From contig NZ_CP007753.1 of assembly GCF_000757845.1 (NCBI RefSeq), positions 1,302,001-1,366,000 on the forward strand: a stretch of DNA of 64,000 bases. Reading direction: 5' to 3'. Origin of the DNA: Prochlorococcus sp. MIT 0604 (lineage in GTDB: Bacteria; Cyanobacteriota; Cyanobacteriia; PCC-6307; Cyanobiaceae). Of this stretch, positions 46,309-56,696 are shown one piece after another. Under the pieces are notes generated by a model, which was given only the letters and a program-made list of their open reading frames with translations, was not told the origin of the DNA and did not search any database. Numbering within the stretch: position 1 is the stretch's first letter; each line of letters opens with the position of its first letter. Made by a program: the position numbers and the translations under genes.

Positions 46309-47484
46309 ATGAATACTTATAGTAGATTCGATATATCCTTCAAAAAAGGTAAAGGTTGTTGGCTATGGGACAAAAAAGGTAAAAAGTATCTCGATGCAGT
46401 CGCTGGTATAGCAACTTGTAGTCTTGGACATAGCGATAGAGTTTTAAGAAGAAGGCTATCAACCCAACTAAGAAAGATTCAGCACATTTCCAATCTCTAC
46501 AACATTGAAGAACAAGAACAATTAAGCAGAACTTTAACGAATATGAGTTGTGCTAAAAGTGTCTTCTTCTGCAACAGTGGTGCGGAAGCAAATGAATCAG
46601 CAATTAAATTAATTAAAAAATATGGTAATACAATAAATAAGGGTAAAGAATCAATTATTCTCGCAGCAGAATCCAGCTTTCATGGAAGGACGCTAGCGGC
46701 ATTGAGTGCTACTGGACAGCCCAAATATCAAAAAGGCTTCGAACCATTAATTAAAGGTTTCAAATTTTTTAAATTTAACAATTTTGATTCGGTAAAAAAA
46801 TTATTTGAAGAGTGTGAAAATAATGATCAAAAAATTTCAGGCGTTTTAGTTGAACCAATACAAGGAGAAGGTGGCGTAATTCCTGGAAGTAAAATATTTT
46901 TTAAAAACCTGAGAGATATATGTGATAAATATAATTCTCTTCTAATTTTAGATGAGGTTCAAAGTGGAGTAGGTCGAACTGGGAAAATGTGGGGTTATGA
47001 AAATTTAGGAATTGAACCTGATGGATTCACCCTTGCTAAAGGATTAGGAGGAGGTCATGCAATTGGCGCTTTATTAGTAAAAGAAAAAGCCAATATTTTT
47101 AGTCCAGGAGATCATGCAAGCACATTTGGGGGGAACCCTTTCGCCTGTAAAGCTGCCCTAACTGTATTAGAAGAAATAAATAGAAGAAATCTTATCAATA
47201 ATGTTTACCTAAGAGGGGGACAATTAAGTGCTGGATTTGAAGAATTGTCAAAAAAATTTCCAAATATTATTACCGGGAAAAGAGGTTTAGGTTTAATACA
47301 AGGTCTTGTGATCAATGAAGATTATGTTGATGCAAAAAAAATTACATTAAAAGCTTTTCATAAAGGGTTACTGGTAGTTCCGGCAGGAGGAAACGTTGTA
47401 AGGATTGTTCCACCATTAGTTATATCTCGAAGAGAAATTAATATTCTTTTGGATAAGCTGAATTTAATTTTTGGAGAGTTATAG
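46309..47484 (+). CDS. argD: Acetylornithine aminotransferase
   Basis: ArgD transaminates N-acetylglutamate semialdehyde in arginine synthesis using PLP. I start it at ATG 46309, because the longer open frame runs back through the tRNA-Leu gene and cannot be protein. The 391-aa product has FFCNSGAEANESAIK and HGRTLAALSATGQ. Further on it has LDEVQSGVGRTG and the PLP Lys in LAKGLGGG, all as expected. The start codon lies only 5 bp after the mature tRNA end, so tRNA processing would create the mRNA 5' end. Confidence 0.95.
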   Translation: MNTYSRFDISFKKGKGCWLWDKKGKKYLDAVAGIATCSLGHSDRVLRRRLSTQLRKIQHISNLYNIEEQEQLSRTLTNMSCAKSVFFCNSGAEANESAIKLIKKYGNTINKGKESIILAAESSFHGRTLAALSATGQPKYQKGFEPLIKGFKFFKFNNFDSVKKLFEECENNDQKISGVLVEPIQGEGGVIPGSKIFFKNLRDICDKYNSLLILDEVQSGVGRTGKMWGYENLGIEPDGFTLAKGLGGGHAIGALLVKEKANIFSPGDHASTFGGNPFACKAALTVLEEINRRNLINNVYLRGGQLSAGFEELSKKFPNIITGKRGLGLIQGLVINEDYVDAKKITLKAFHKGLLVVPAGGNVVRIVPPLVISRREINILLDKLNLIFGEL

Positions 47485-47495
47485 CAATTTAAATT

Positions 47496-48719
47496 TTGAA
47501 AAATGCAAATTTAAAATTTTTTGAATTATTATCACCTAAATATGAAAGGGATAATATCAAGTTAGGTTTATCAAGAATTAAAAAAGCACTTCAAAAACTT
47601 GGTAATCCTTGCGAGAATATTCCAGCGATACAAATTATTGGAACCAATGGGAAAGGATCAATCGCAGCATACATAGAAAGTATACTTTTTGAAGCTAAAA
47701 GTAATTTTGGCGTTACGACATCGCCTCATCTTTTGGACGTATGCGAGAGAATTAGAGTTAATAAAAAAAATATCAACAAAACTGATTTTGAAAAAATCTA
47801 TAGCTTAATAGAAAAGAATTTTTCAACATTTGAATTAACTCCTTTTGAAAAAATAATTTGCTGCGCACTAAATTTTTTTGACAATAAAAAAGTTGAATTG
47901 CTCATTCTTGAAGCTGGCTTAGGGGGAAGATTAGACGCGACAACAGCCCATAAATCTAGACCAATAATTGCTATTGGGAATATTGGCTTAGACCATAAAG
48001 AATTTCTTGGAGATACGATTGAAAAAATTGCCAAAGAAAAATTAGCAGTTATTGAAAAAAACTCAATTGTCATCTCATGTAACCAAAATAGTGAAGTTGA
48101 AAATTTAATAAACGAAAAAGTTAAAGAGGTTGGAGCGGAAATTATCTGGAAAGATTCAATTTCAAAAAGCTATGAGCTTGGATTAAAAGGGATTTTCCAA
48201 AAGCAAAATGCTTCAGTGGCTGTTGGAGCAATTGAAGCGCTGAATAATTTGGGATTTAATATAAAAGAAAAACACATATCTGAAGGTCTTAAAAAGACAG
48301 CTTGGAAGGGAAGACTAGAAATAATAAATTATTTGAACAAAGAAATTCTTGTAGATTGTGCGCATAATTATCCCGCTGCAAAAGCACTCTCTGATGAGCG
48401 AAGCTATTGGGAGAATGAAGAAAATGGAATTTATTGGATTTTAGGTGTCCAAAGACAAAAAGATATTTACGCAATGTTAAAAACACTTCTAAAGGAAAAT
48501 GATCACTTATTACTTGTGCCAGTGCCAAACCAACCTAGTTGGCAATTAAATGATCTCTGTCAGATTAAAGAAATTGACTTTCAAAAAATAATTGAATTTA
48601 AAACATTTGAACTTGCCATTAAGTATTTATTTTCCCTAGAAAAATGGCCACCTAATCATCCTGTTTTAACAGGTTCTATTTTTTTAGTCGCTGAATTTAT
48701 TAAGTTTGCTAAAAAATAG
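47496..48719 (+). CDS. folC: Folylpolyglutamate/dihydrofolate synthase
   Basis: FolC adds glutamates to folate. The 407-aa Mur-ligase-fold protein has the P loop IGTNGKGSIAAYI, LGLDHKEFLGDT-like LDHKEFLGDTIEKIAKEK and VDCAHNYPAA. Start is TTG at 47496, 11 bp after argD. The region before the P loop is complete, so no better start is needed. It converges with the FAD oxidase gene, 5 bp apart. Confidence 0.93.
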   Translation: MKNANLKFFELLSPKYERDNIKLGLSRIKKALQKLGNPCENIPAIQIIGTNGKGSIAAYIESILFEAKSNFGVTTSPHLLDVCERIRVNKKNINKTDFEKIYSLIEKNFSTFELTPFEKIICCALNFFDNKKVELLILEAGLGGRLDATTAHKSRPIIAIGNIGLDHKEFLGDTIEKIAKEKLAVIEKNSIVISCNQNSEVENLINEKVKEVGAEIIWKDSISKSYELGLKGIFQKQNASVAVGAIEALNNLGFNIKEKHISEGLKKTAWKGRLEIINYLNKEILVDCAHNYPAAKALSDERSYWENEENGIYWILGVQRQKDIYAMLKTLLKENDHLLLVPVPNQPSWQLNDLCQIKEIDFQKIIEFKTFELAIKYLFSLEKWPPNHPVLTGSIFLVAEFIKFAKK

Positions 48720-48724
48720 AAATC

Positions 48725-50080
48725 TTAAATATTAAATTGTTCCTTTATTTCCCAGCCTGCCAATTTACCTGGATTTAGTAGCCCTTTAGGATCAAATTTT
48801 AATTTCGTTTTAACTTGATCTGCGTCAACCACTCCTAAGCCTCCGCCTTCGACAGTTAAAACATGGGGATTAAAAATAAACGCGCCAAGTTTTTTACAAT
48901 CTTCCATTATTTCATTTAATTCATCTATCCCATTCCATTTTAATACAGGCAAAGCCGCTAATCGCGGTGATCCTTGTTGAGAAACTGCCTCTAAATGCCA
49001 AAGAACTTTTTTACCCCATTTTTTTCTCAAAAAATTAATTAACTCTAGCTCATTATTAAGTGGCAAAAGCATCTGTAAATAAGTCCAATTTTTATCCCTA
49101 GACCTCATATGAAGAGTTGTATGGTTCCATACGACTTCAGAAATTCCATTAACGAGTTTTTCTTCTTCCCCAAGGAGCGTAAATTCAACTTTGAATTTTT
49201 TACAAATCAACTCGATTGTTTTTGTTCCTCCAAGAGTAGATTGAATTAATATCTTGTGGCTTCTAGAATTACTTTTAAACCATTTTGGCATTTGATCTAC
49301 AATTTCTTCTTCAAGAATTGCTCCTAGTTTCAGATCAATTGCGGCGCTTGTAAGAGTTTTTAATATTTCTATTGTTTTTTCAAATTCAATACAGTCAATA
49401 ACTATTGAATACCACCTACGTTTGATATCAGTAGAAAGTAATAAAGAAGTAATTATTCCATTAGTCCCATAAGCATGATTTAAAGGTTCTGATTCTTCAG
49501 CATCAAATTTTAATAAATCAGGTTTTTCATTCATCGTCACTGCCTCTAAACCGATAAGATTCCCTGGATCTCTTAAAAATCCCCACCTAATGGAACCAAT
49601 ACCTCCTGACCCACCTGCTATAAAGCCTCCAATTGTAGCGGTTTTCCAGGTACTAGGAAGCAACCTTAATTCTCTTCCATATTTTTCTAATTGTTTATTC
49701 AAATCTCCCATGACACATCCAGACTGTACTTTCACAAAACCTGTATCTGGATCAAATTCTTCTAACTTATTAAAGTGAATCATCTGCATTACAACTCCTT
49801 TAAACAATGGAACAGCTTGTCCATAATTGCCTGTACCTGAACCCCGTAAAGTAAGAGGGATAGAAAATTCCCAACAAATTTTTGCTACTTTCTTCACAGC
49901 ATTATGATCAGTAGGTCTTACCACCAAATCAGCGATACATTCGTCTAATCTTTCAGTAAGGATTGGAGAGTAGTTATAAAAATCTTTTGAAAGTCTTTTA
50001 ACGTCGGATTGGCTTTCAATAATCTCTAAGTTTTTTACTTCCCTAAATTTGTCTAAAAATTTAAGACTATTTGATGTCAT
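48725..50080 (-). CDS. FAD-linked oxidase (GlcD/FAD_binding_4 type)
   Basis: A 451-aa oxidase with the VAO-type FAD-binding domain: residues 50-180 include LVVRPTDHNAVKKVA, LRGSGTGNYGQAVP and ATIGGFIAGGSGGIGS, which bind the FAD. A C-terminal substrate domain ends with FDPKGLLNPGKL, as in glycolate or lactate oxidases of the GlcD family. The substrate is unknown. It follows the amidohydrolase gene by 38 bp on the same strand, so they probably share an operon. Confidence 0.85.
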   Translation of the reverse strand: MTSNSLKFLDKFREVKNLEIIESQSDVKRLSKDFYNYSPILTERLDECIADLVVRPTDHNAVKKVAKICWEFSIPLTLRGSGTGNYGQAVPLFKGVVMQMIHFNKLEEFDPDTGFVKVQSGCVMGDLNKQLEKYGRELRLLPSTWKTATIGGFIAGGSGGIGSIRWGFLRDPGNLIGLEAVTMNEKPDLLKFDAEESEPLNHAYGTNGIITSLLLSTDIKRRWYSIVIDCIEFEKTIEILKTLTSAAIDLKLGAILEEEIVDQMPKWFKSNSRSHKILIQSTLGGTKTIELICKKFKVEFTLLGEEEKLVNGISEVVWNHTTLHMRSRDKNWTYLQMLLPLNNELELINFLRKKWGKKVLWHLEAVSQQGSPRLAALPVLKWNGIDELNEIMEDCKKLGAFIFNPHVLTVEGGGLGVVDADQVKTKLKFDPKGLLNPGKLAGWEIKEQFNI

Positions 50081-50118
50081 TAATAAAATTTCTTGTGTTT
50101 TATATATAAATTAGTCGA

Positions 50119-51354
50119 TTAGCAATATAAATCGCCTTTTATATATACTTTTCTCTTTAAGGTAGTCGAAAAAACATCTGCCCATCTTTGTGCATCTAGA
50201 ATTATAAAGTCAGCAGGACAACCCTTTTTAATTAAACCATCCCATTTTAAATTTAATAATCTGCTTGGAGCTAAAAAAATAGATGATATAGTCATTCTCT
50301 CCCAGGGATTTAGTTGAAGCATAGGTATCGAGCAAGACAACATATAAAAAGGGTCAAAATTACTAAATGGATACCAAGGGTCTTGAACATTATCACTACC
50401 CAGAGATACATCCACATGTGATTTTTGTAATTGCTTTATTGGCGCAACTGGTCTTTTTAATGATGTAGTTTTATTACTTCGATTGAGCAACCAAAAATTT
50501 GTTAGGGGTAAAGCAATAACCTTAATGTTTTTCTCAGCCATTTTTTCTCCTAAATTTAAAATCTCTCTATGACTTAAAGAAATAAGACTACTCAAATGAC
50601 TACAAGTAATAGGAATACTATTAATTTTTAAATTTTCCATTGTTTCTAATAAAACTTTTATTCCTGCTCCAGGCTCAATAATTGACTCATCTATATGCAA
50701 ATCAATTTCTAATTTATATTTACTCGCAAGAAGAAGCATCTTTGCAAGAAATTTGCTTGTATTTTTTTTATTGAAAGGGGGTACAATAACACCTCCTAAA
50801 ATGCCTCCATTAGAGGAAAATATTTTTGCCAATTCTTCTCCTCTAGAAGTATCCCAAAATTCCAATGGAGCTAGAGCAACGAATTGTAAAGTCAACTCAG
50901 ATGAAAATTTTTTTTGTAATTTAAACAGTTCAATCCAAATATCAATAGATTGACTTTTGTATGTATCAATATGACTTCTAATAGCTCGGTATCCATTTTG
51001 TATTGCGAGTTTTAATGATTTCTCAACTCTTTCAAGAACCTTATCTGAAGTTCTAGTTTTATGTTCTTCAAGATTTACTGATAATGCTCCACCATAGTTT
51101 GATTCAAGATTAGGGAAGTCTGCCCATGTAAATGATTTATCAAAATGCGAATGCGTTTCAACAAATCTTGGGAATAAAATATTTTTTGGTTTAGTAACTT
51201 TATTTTCTAAAGGCTTTAATTCAGAAACAAATCCATCCTCCCAACTAATGGAAACTGAACATAAATCCTCCACATCAATAATGAGGTTGTCTATATCTTC
51301 TATTAAACAAAGGCTTCTGGGAATAAGAACCTCAGCTGTGCCAGAATTACTCAA
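50119..51354 (-). CDS. CodA-like amidohydrolase (cytosine deaminase family)
   Basis: A 411-aa metal-dependent hydrolase of the amidohydrolase superfamily. Metal ligands are visible in ETHSHFDKS near residue 61, HIDES near 205, CSHLSSL and the catalytic GSDNVQDPW. The last matches cytosine deaminase/AtzC-type enzymes. The C terminus has the usual small beta part (GCPADFIILDA). Its substrate, likely a cyclic amide or amine, is unknown. It is cotranscribed with an FAD oxidase, hinting at a catabolic pair. Confidence 0.8.
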   Translation of the reverse strand: MSNSGTAEVLIPRSLCLIEDIDNLIIDVEDLCSVSISWEDGFVSELKPLENKVTKPKNILFPRFVETHSHFDKSFTWADFPNLESNYGGALSVNLEEHKTRTSDKVLERVEKSLKLAIQNGYRAIRSHIDTYKSQSIDIWIELFKLQKKFSSELTLQFVALAPLEFWDTSRGEELAKIFSSNGGILGGVIVPPFNKKNTSKFLAKMLLLASKYKLEIDLHIDESIIEPGAGIKVLLETMENLKINSIPITCSHLSSLISLSHREILNLGEKMAEKNIKVIALPLTNFWLLNRSNKTTSLKRPVAPIKQLQKSHVDVSLGSDNVQDPWYPFSNFDPFYMLSCSIPMLQLNPWERMTISSIFLAPSRLLNLKWDGLIKKGCPADFIILDAQRWADVFSTTLKRKVYIKGDLYC

Positions 51355-51482
51355 TTTTTTAAATTTTCTTTTATTTTAAATCATAAGAAAACTTTACTGA
51401 ATTAGAAAATAATTCAAATTTCGCCAAAAGATAAAAATAACTATGAAAAATTACCCTTGAGTTGTTAAATTTATAAATGTGA

Positions 51483-51556
51483 GGCGGGCGTCGCCAAGTG
51501 GTTAAGGCAGCGGCTTGTGGCGCCGCTATTCGGGGGTTCGAATCCCCTCGCTCGCC
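51483..51556 (+). tRNA. tRNA-His(GTG)
   Basis: Acceptor GCGGGCG pairs with CGCTCGC. The extra G at position -1 (51483) faces C73 (51556), the hallmark of histidine tRNA. Anticodon loop TTGTGGC contains GTG within stem GCGGC/GCCGC, and the T arm is GGGGTTCGAATCCCC. Mature numbering begins at 51484. CCA is not encoded. It stands alone between the divergent amidohydrolase and miaB. Confidence 0.97.
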
Positions 51557-51628
51557 CTCAAAAAAATTGCAGCAAAATTATTTAACTTGTAATTTTGAAT
51601 TAAAGAATCATAAAAAATTCCTAGCAAA

Positions 51629-53023
51629 GTGCTAACAAAAACAAAACCAGACGAAAAAATTTTTCAAAAGAATTCAACTACTGGCAGTTATTGGATAACT
51701 ACATTTGGATGCCAAATGAACAAGGCTGATTCTGAGAGAATGGCTGGTACATTAGAGAAAATGGGATATACCAGAGCAGATAATGAATTAAATGCCGATT
51801 TGGTCTTATACAATACATGCACAATCAGAGATAATGCTGAGCAAAAAGTTTATAGCTTTCTAGGAAGACAAGCAAAAAGAAAGCACAAAACACCCAGTTT
51901 AAAACTTGTTGTTGCAGGTTGCCTTGCTCAGCAAGAGGGAGAGTCCTTACTGAGAAGAGTCCCAGAACTTGATCTGGTCATGGGGCCTCAACATGTAAAT
52001 AATCTTGAGAATCTTTTGGGTAAAGTTGATTTAGGAAATCAAGTTGCTGCAACAGAAGAAACATTCATTTCTGAAGATATTACAAGTGCAAGAAGAGAAA
52101 GTTCTATTTGTGGCTGGGTAAATATCATTTATGGATGTAATGAAAGATGTTCATATTGTGTAGTCCCTTCAGTAAGAGGGAAAGAGCAATCAAGATATCC
52201 AAATGCAATTAAAAGTGAGATCCAAAAATTAGCTGATGATAATTTTAAAGAAATTACTCTTTTAGGTCAGAACATTGATGCTTATGGTAGAGACCTTCCA
52301 GGAACTACAAAAGAGGGGAGAAAAGAGAATACCCTAACTGATCTTTTATATTATATTCATGATGTTAAAGGAATTAGCAGAATAAGATTTGCTACTAGTC
52401 ATCCAAGATATTTTTCAAAAAGGTTGATACAGGCTTGTTTTGAACTTGATAAAGTCTGTGAACATTTCCATATTCCCTTCCAAAGTGGAAATGATGAAAT
52501 TTTAAAGCAAATGTCCAGAGGATACACTGTTAAAAAGTATAAAAAGATTATCGAGAATATAAGATCATTAATGCCAGATGCATCAATCACAGCTGACGCA
52601 ATAGTTGCTTTCCCAGGAGAAACCGAACAACAATATCTAGATACATTAAAGCTAATATCAGAAATTGGCTTTGATCAAGTGAATACAGCAGCATACTCTC
52701 CAAGACCAAACACTCCTGCAGCAGTTTGGTCAAATCAACTTTCGGAAGAAGTAAAAAAAGCTAGATTACAGGAAATTAATGATTTGGTAGAGAAAACTGC
52801 TAGGAGTAGAAATCAAAGATATATCAATAATATTGAAAGCGTTTTAATTGAGGGTTTAAATCCAAAAAATTCCTCGCAAATTATGGGCAGAACCAGAACA
52901 AATAGATTAACTTTCGTAGAGATTCCCAAGAACATTGACTTTACTTTTTCATTAGGTGATGAGATAGATGTCAGAATAAATAAAGCAAGACCTTTTTCTT
53001 TAACAGGCGAACTTTATTTATGA
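51629..53023 (+). CDS. miaB: tRNA-2-methylthio-N6-dimethylallyladenosine synthase MiaB
   Basis: MiaB methylthiolates i6A37 in tRNA. The 464-aa protein has the UPF0004 domain ([35 protein letters not shown]) with one cluster. The radical SAM Cys are in [13 protein letters not shown], and a C-terminal TRAM domain from about 395 ends the protein. Start is GTG at 51629. It precedes ddl by 12 bp, so the two may be cotranscribed. Confidence 0.96.
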   Translation: MLTKTKPDEKIFQKNSTTGSYWITTFGCQMNKADSERMAGTLEKMGYTRADNELNADLVLYNTCTIRDNAEQKVYSFLGRQAKRKHKTPSLKLVVAGCLAQQEGESLLRRVPELDLVMGPQHVNNLENLLGKVDLGNQVAATEETFISEDITSARRESSICGWVNIIYGCNERCSYCVVPSVRGKEQSRYPNAIKSEIQKLADDNFKEITLLGQNIDAYGRDLPGTTKEGRKENTLTDLLYYIHDVKGISRIRFATSHPRYFSKRLIQACFELDKVCEHFHIPFQSGNDEILKQMSRGYTVKKYKKIIENIRSLMPDASITADAIVAFPGETEQQYLDTLKLISEIGFDQVNTAAYSPRPNTPAAVWSNQLSEEVKKARLQEINDLVEKTARSRNQRYINNIESVLIEGLNPKNSSQIMGRTRTNRLTFVEIPKNIDFTFSLGDEIDVRINKARPFSLTGELYL

Positions 53024-53035
53024 CTTTTTTTCTAA

Positions 53036-54103
53036 ATGATCAGGGGTAAGAAAAAATGTATTGGGTTAATATTTGGCGGAAATTCCAATGAACATGAAGT
53101 ATCAATATCCTCTGCGAAAACAGTTTATCAAGCATTTAATTCAGAAATAAACAAAGAACGCTTTAAAGTTAAAGCCTTTTACATAAACAAATATGGAGAT
53201 TGGCTTGATAGTGATAGTTCAGAAAAAATCCTAATTGGTGAAATTGAAAACAATAAAATAAAAAAACAAGAAATTTTTAATCAAGAAAAAATTAACTTCC
53301 TTGACGGAATTGAATTTCAAAATGTTGATGTTTGGTTTCCTCTTTTACATGGATTTAATGGAGAAGACGGATCAATTCATGGCTTACTGAGATTTACAAA
53401 AAAACCCTTAGTCGGATGTGGAATTTTAGGCTCTGCTTTAGGAATGGATAAAATAATGATGAAATCAATTTTCTCTAATCTTAAACTTCCACAAGTTAAT
53501 TATCTAGCTGTTCAAAATGAAGATCTAAATGATAATGAAGTAAAAAATAAATTAACTAGAGAGATTTTAAATAAATTTAATTTTCCTATTTTTGTTAAAC
53601 CATCTAACTCTGGATCATCTCTTGGCATCTCAAAAGTAATAAATGAATCAGAAATATCACAAGCCTTAATAAAAGCCTGGGAAATAGATCCAAGAATTTT
53701 AATAGAGGAAGGTTTAGGAGTAAGGGAGATTGAATGCGGAATAATTGGCAATTCAAAACTCTTAACATCAGAGATAGGCGAAGTAAAGTACGAAAGTGAT
53801 TGGTATGATTATGATTCAAAATATTACTCCAATAATAAAATAACTATCCCAGCCGAAATAGATTCTAAAATTGCAAAAGAAATTAAAGAAATTGCTATTA
53901 AAAGTTGTAGAGCACTAAATATTTTCGGTTTTGCAAGAGTAGATTTCTTTTTAGAAAAATCTTCAAATAAAATTTTGCTAAATGAAATAAATACAATTCC
54001 TGGTTTTACAAAAAACAGTATGTTTCCAATTCTTTGGGAAGCTTCAGGTTTAAAAATTGAACAACTTGTGGCTAAACTAGTAGATATATCTTTAGATTTG
54101 TAA
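53036..54103 (+). CDS. ddl: D-alanine--D-alanine ligase
   Basis: Ddl makes the D-Ala-D-Ala of peptidoglycan. The 355-aa ATP-grasp protein has GGNSNEHEVSISSA at the N terminus, LLHGFNGEDGSIHG, FVKPSNSGSSLGISKV and LLNEINTIPGFT, giving the complete ligase set. Its position before ftsQ and ftsZ is that of a compact cyanobacterial division/wall cluster. Length and start (ATG 53036) are normal. Confidence 0.96.
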   Translation: MIRGKKKCIGLIFGGNSNEHEVSISSAKTVYQAFNSEINKERFKVKAFYINKYGDWLDSDSSEKILIGEIENNKIKKQEIFNQEKINFLDGIEFQNVDVWFPLLHGFNGEDGSIHGLLRFTKKPLVGCGILGSALGMDKIMMKSIFSNLKLPQVNYLAVQNEDLNDNEVKNKLTREILNKFNFPIFVKPSNSGSSLGISKVINESEISQALIKAWEIDPRILIEEGLGVREIECGIIGNSKLLTSEIGEVKYESDWYDYDSKYYSNNKITIPAEIDSKIAKEIKEIAIKSCRALNIFGFARVDFFLEKSSNKILLNEINTIPGFTKNSMFPILWEASGLKIEQLVAKLVDISLDL

Positions 54104-54113
54104 TTTAAATCAA

Positions 54114-54524
54114 ATGTTGCATGGATTACTTTGGTTACCGTTACTTATAATCTTCATTTTATTAACTGCACTAGGATGGTTAGAAAGAAGAAGGCAAAAT
54201 CTTTTTAGAAGTTGGGCGAGTGATTCTGAACTATGCAAGTTAGATAGTTCAGGTGCAGCGTCCTTAAAAGATGGGGAGTTAAAGTGGAGCGCATTTGAAG
54301 CTGGTAAATTTGAAGAAAAAGACTGTTTTACAATAAAGAAACTGGAATTAGTTGAATTAATGGCACTAACTTCAGGAGAAGCTCCTTTAACCAGTGAATC
54401 TCAGGGTAAGTGCAGATTGAGATTAGTAGGGGATGGTAAAGAGATGGATGTACCATTTTCAGATGCAGAGCTAGCGAGAAAATGGATGTGCCAACTTATG
54501 GAAAAAGCTCGATGTGATTTGTGA
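54114..54524 (+). CDS. Conserved hypothetical membrane-anchored protein in the division cluster
   Basis: A 136-aa protein with one N-terminal TM helix (about 3-20) and a soluble domain. It is not in a family I can name. It is placed between ddl and ftsQ, and its stop overlaps the GTG of ftsQ (GTGA). This translational coupling and the fixed position suggest a role connected with wall or division, but nothing in the sequence confirms it. Confidence 0.7.
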   Translation: MLHGLLWLPLLIIFILLTALGWLERRRQNLFRSWASDSELCKLDSSGAASLKDGELKWSAFEAGKFEEKDCFTIKKLELVELMALTSGEAPLTSESQGKCRLRLVGDGKEMDVPFSDAELARKWMCQLMEKARCDL

Positions 54525-55246
54525 ATAATAAAAAAGTAATCAAAAATAGAAGCTTTTTTTTTCTAATTTCATTTTTATTTTTAACAAGCTTATTAAGCAT
54601 AAAAACTTTCAAAAAAGTTAATGCTCACGACATTAGGATTTCTGGTAGTAAATTATTTTCGCAGAATGATGTAGTAAAAAATTCATCTTTAGATTTTCCG
54701 AGCCGACTAATTTTTGTTGAAACTAATTTGTTAGAAAAAGAATTAAAACAAAATTTATCTCTTAAGAATGTTTCAGTAAATAGAGAATTATTTCCTTTTG
54801 GTTTGAAAGTTCATATTGATTCAAGAATTCCAATAGCTTACGGTGAGAGAATATCAAACGGCGAAAAAATATCTGGCTTTATTGATAAAGAGGGAATTTT
54901 TATTGACAAACAAAATGCAGACGAAAAAACTTTGAAAAACTTAACTATGGAAGTTTTTGGATGGAAAGAAAAATTTAAAAAAATGTTATCTGAAATTTTT
55001 ATCGCTATAGAAAATTATGAATTAGAGATAGTTAAAATAACTTTCTCATCCGATGGGTTTCTAACTGTTGAGGAAAAAGATTTAAAAACAATATTCTTAG
55101 GATTTAAGCCAAATTTAATCAACTATCAATTACAAATCATGAATAATCTAAAAAATGAATTTAAGAAAAATAAATTTTCAAAAAAAATAGATAATATTGA
55201 TCTTACTAATCCAGATAAACCAAAAATAAAAGTGTTCAAACCCTAA
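54521..55246 (+). CDS. ftsQ: Cell division protein FtsQ
   Basis: FtsQ links cytoplasmic and periplasmic division proteins. The 241-aa protein has a short basic N terminus, one TM at about 10-28, then a POTRA-like region (about 35-110, HDIRISGSKLFSQNDVV... and LKVHIDSRIPIAYGE) and a beta domain. Sequence is fast-evolving, but the layout and position before ftsZ support the call. Start is GTG, overlapping the upstream gene by 4 bp. Confidence 0.88.
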   Translation: MNNKKVIKNRSFFFLISFLFLTSLLSIKTFKKVNAHDIRISGSKLFSQNDVVKNSSLDFPSRLIFVETNLLEKELKQNLSLKNVSVNRELFPFGLKVHIDSRIPIAYGERISNGEKISGFIDKEGIFIDKQNADEKTLKNLTMEVFGWKEKFKKMLSEIFIAIENYELEIVKITFSSDGFLTVEEKDLKTIFLGFKPNLINYQLQIMNNLKNEFKKNKFSKKIDNIDLTNPDKPKIKVFKP

Positions 55247-55425
55247 TATTCAAAAAAGGATTTTGAGTAATTTTTTTTAATTATTGTAGTGTTGATATGG
55301 GTTTTGCATTCAAAACAAAATATTTAATAAATAAATATTTTTAGGATTTTCCTCAACAAATGCCTACAGATGAGCTCAGTAAGTTCATAATGCACCCAAT
55401 ACTAGTATTAGATCCTTATTAAGAG

Positions 55426-56541
55426 ATGAGCTTCGGTAACAATCCAAACTTTGATCAATCGAGAGAAATTCTTCCAAGCCAAAACGCCAAAATAGAAGTT
55501 ATTGGCGTTGGTGGTGGTGGAAGTAATGCTATAAACAGAATGATTGATAGTGATCTAGAAGGAGTATCATTTCGAGTTCTCAATACAGATGCACAAGCAT
55601 TATTACAATCTTCAGCAGAGCGAAGGGTGCAATTGGGTCAGAACTTAACAAGAGGGCTTGGAGCGGGAGGTAACCCAAGTATTGGTCAAAAGGCCGCGGA
55701 AGAATCTAGAGAGGAGCTTCAACAATCACTAGAGGGATCTGACTTGGTATTTATAGCTGCAGGAATGGGTGGAGGTACCGGCACAGGAGCAGCTCCAGTT
55801 GTTGCTGAAATAGCAAAGCAAAGCGGTGCATTAACTATTGGCATAGTAACTAAACCTTTTTCTTTTGAAGGAAAAAGAAGAATGCGTCAAGCAGAAGAAG
55901 GGATTGCGAGATTAGTAGAAAATGTTGATACTCTTATTGTGATCCCAAATGATCGTTTAAAAGAAGTTTCTGCAGGTGCCTCTATTCAAGAAGCATTCAG
56001 GAATGCTGATGATGTTTTAAGAATGGGAGTTCAAGGTATAAGTGAAGTAATCACACGCCCTGGCGAAGTTAATCTTGACTTTGCTGATGTCAGATCAGTT
56101 ATGACAGAAGCTGGTACAGCACTTCTTGGAATGGGGATTGGATCTGGTCGATCTAGGGCTATGGAGGCAGCTCAAGCTGCGATTAATAGTCCGTTATTAG
56201 AAGCAGGGAGAATTGATGGAGCAAAAGGTTGTCTTGTAAATATAACTGGAGGAATAGATATGACTCTTGACGATGTGACTGCAGTTGGTGAAGTTATTAG
56301 TGATGTCGTAGACAAGGATGCAAATATAATCGTTGGTCAAGCTGTTAACCAATCAATGGAAGGTGAGATACAAGTTACTGTTATTGCCACTGGTTTTGAA
56401 ACAAATCAACCTTTAAATCAACAAAGAATTAAAAATAGATTATCAAATCAAACCTTATATAATTTTTCCGACAATAAAGAATCAGGAGCTAGTATCCCTG
56501 AGTTTTTGAGATTAAGGCAAAATAAAAAAGATATAGATTAA
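55426..56541 (+). CDS. ftsZ: Cell division protein FtsZ
   Basis: FtsZ is the tubulin-like GTPase that forms the division ring. The 371-aa protein has [13 protein letters not shown], the GTP-binding [10 protein letters not shown] near residue 115, IPNDRL and a C-terminal IPEFLR peptide that binds partners. A 179-bp AT-rich spacer separates it from ftsQ and probably holds its own promoter. The ARC6-like protein in this window would tether it to the membrane. Confidence 0.98.
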   Translation: MSFGNNPNFDQSREILPSQNAKIEVIGVGGGGSNAINRMIDSDLEGVSFRVLNTDAQALLQSSAERRVQLGQNLTRGLGAGGNPSIGQKAAEESREELQQSLEGSDLVFIAAGMGGGTGTGAAPVVAEIAKQSGALTIGIVTKPFSFEGKRRMRQAEEGIARLVENVDTLIVIPNDRLKEVSAGASIQEAFRNADDVLRMGVQGISEVITRPGEVNLDFADVRSVMTEAGTALLGMGIGSGRSRAMEAAQAAINSPLLEAGRIDGAKGCLVNITGGIDMTLDDVTAVGEVISDVVDKDANIIVGQAVNQSMEGEIQVTVIATGFETNQPLNQQRIKNRLSNQTLYNFSDNKESGASIPEFLRLRQNKKDID

Positions 56542-56556
56542 AAGGTAAAATAAAGT

Positions 56557-56650
56557 GACTCGGTTATCTCGCCTGCCTCAAGCATCCCTTGTGGCTGCTA
56601 CCTTCCGGTCCTGACCAGGTTTAGGCGTTAAAACCGCGAAAGGCCGAGTC
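56557..56650 (-). ncRNA. ffs: Signal recognition particle RNA (4.5S-type)
   Basis: The reverse strand reads the conserved SRP domain IV loop with GGTCAGGACCGGAAGGTAGC and the pairing ends GACTCGG and CCGAGTC. This gives a single long hairpin of about 94 nt, which is the bacterial short form. It is the RNA partner of Ffh. It lies opposite to ftsZ and panB, in the gap between them. Confidence 0.95.
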
Positions 56651-56696
56651 AGAAACATTTTAGCAATTCTTGATTAAAAAAGATACTGAAATAATT

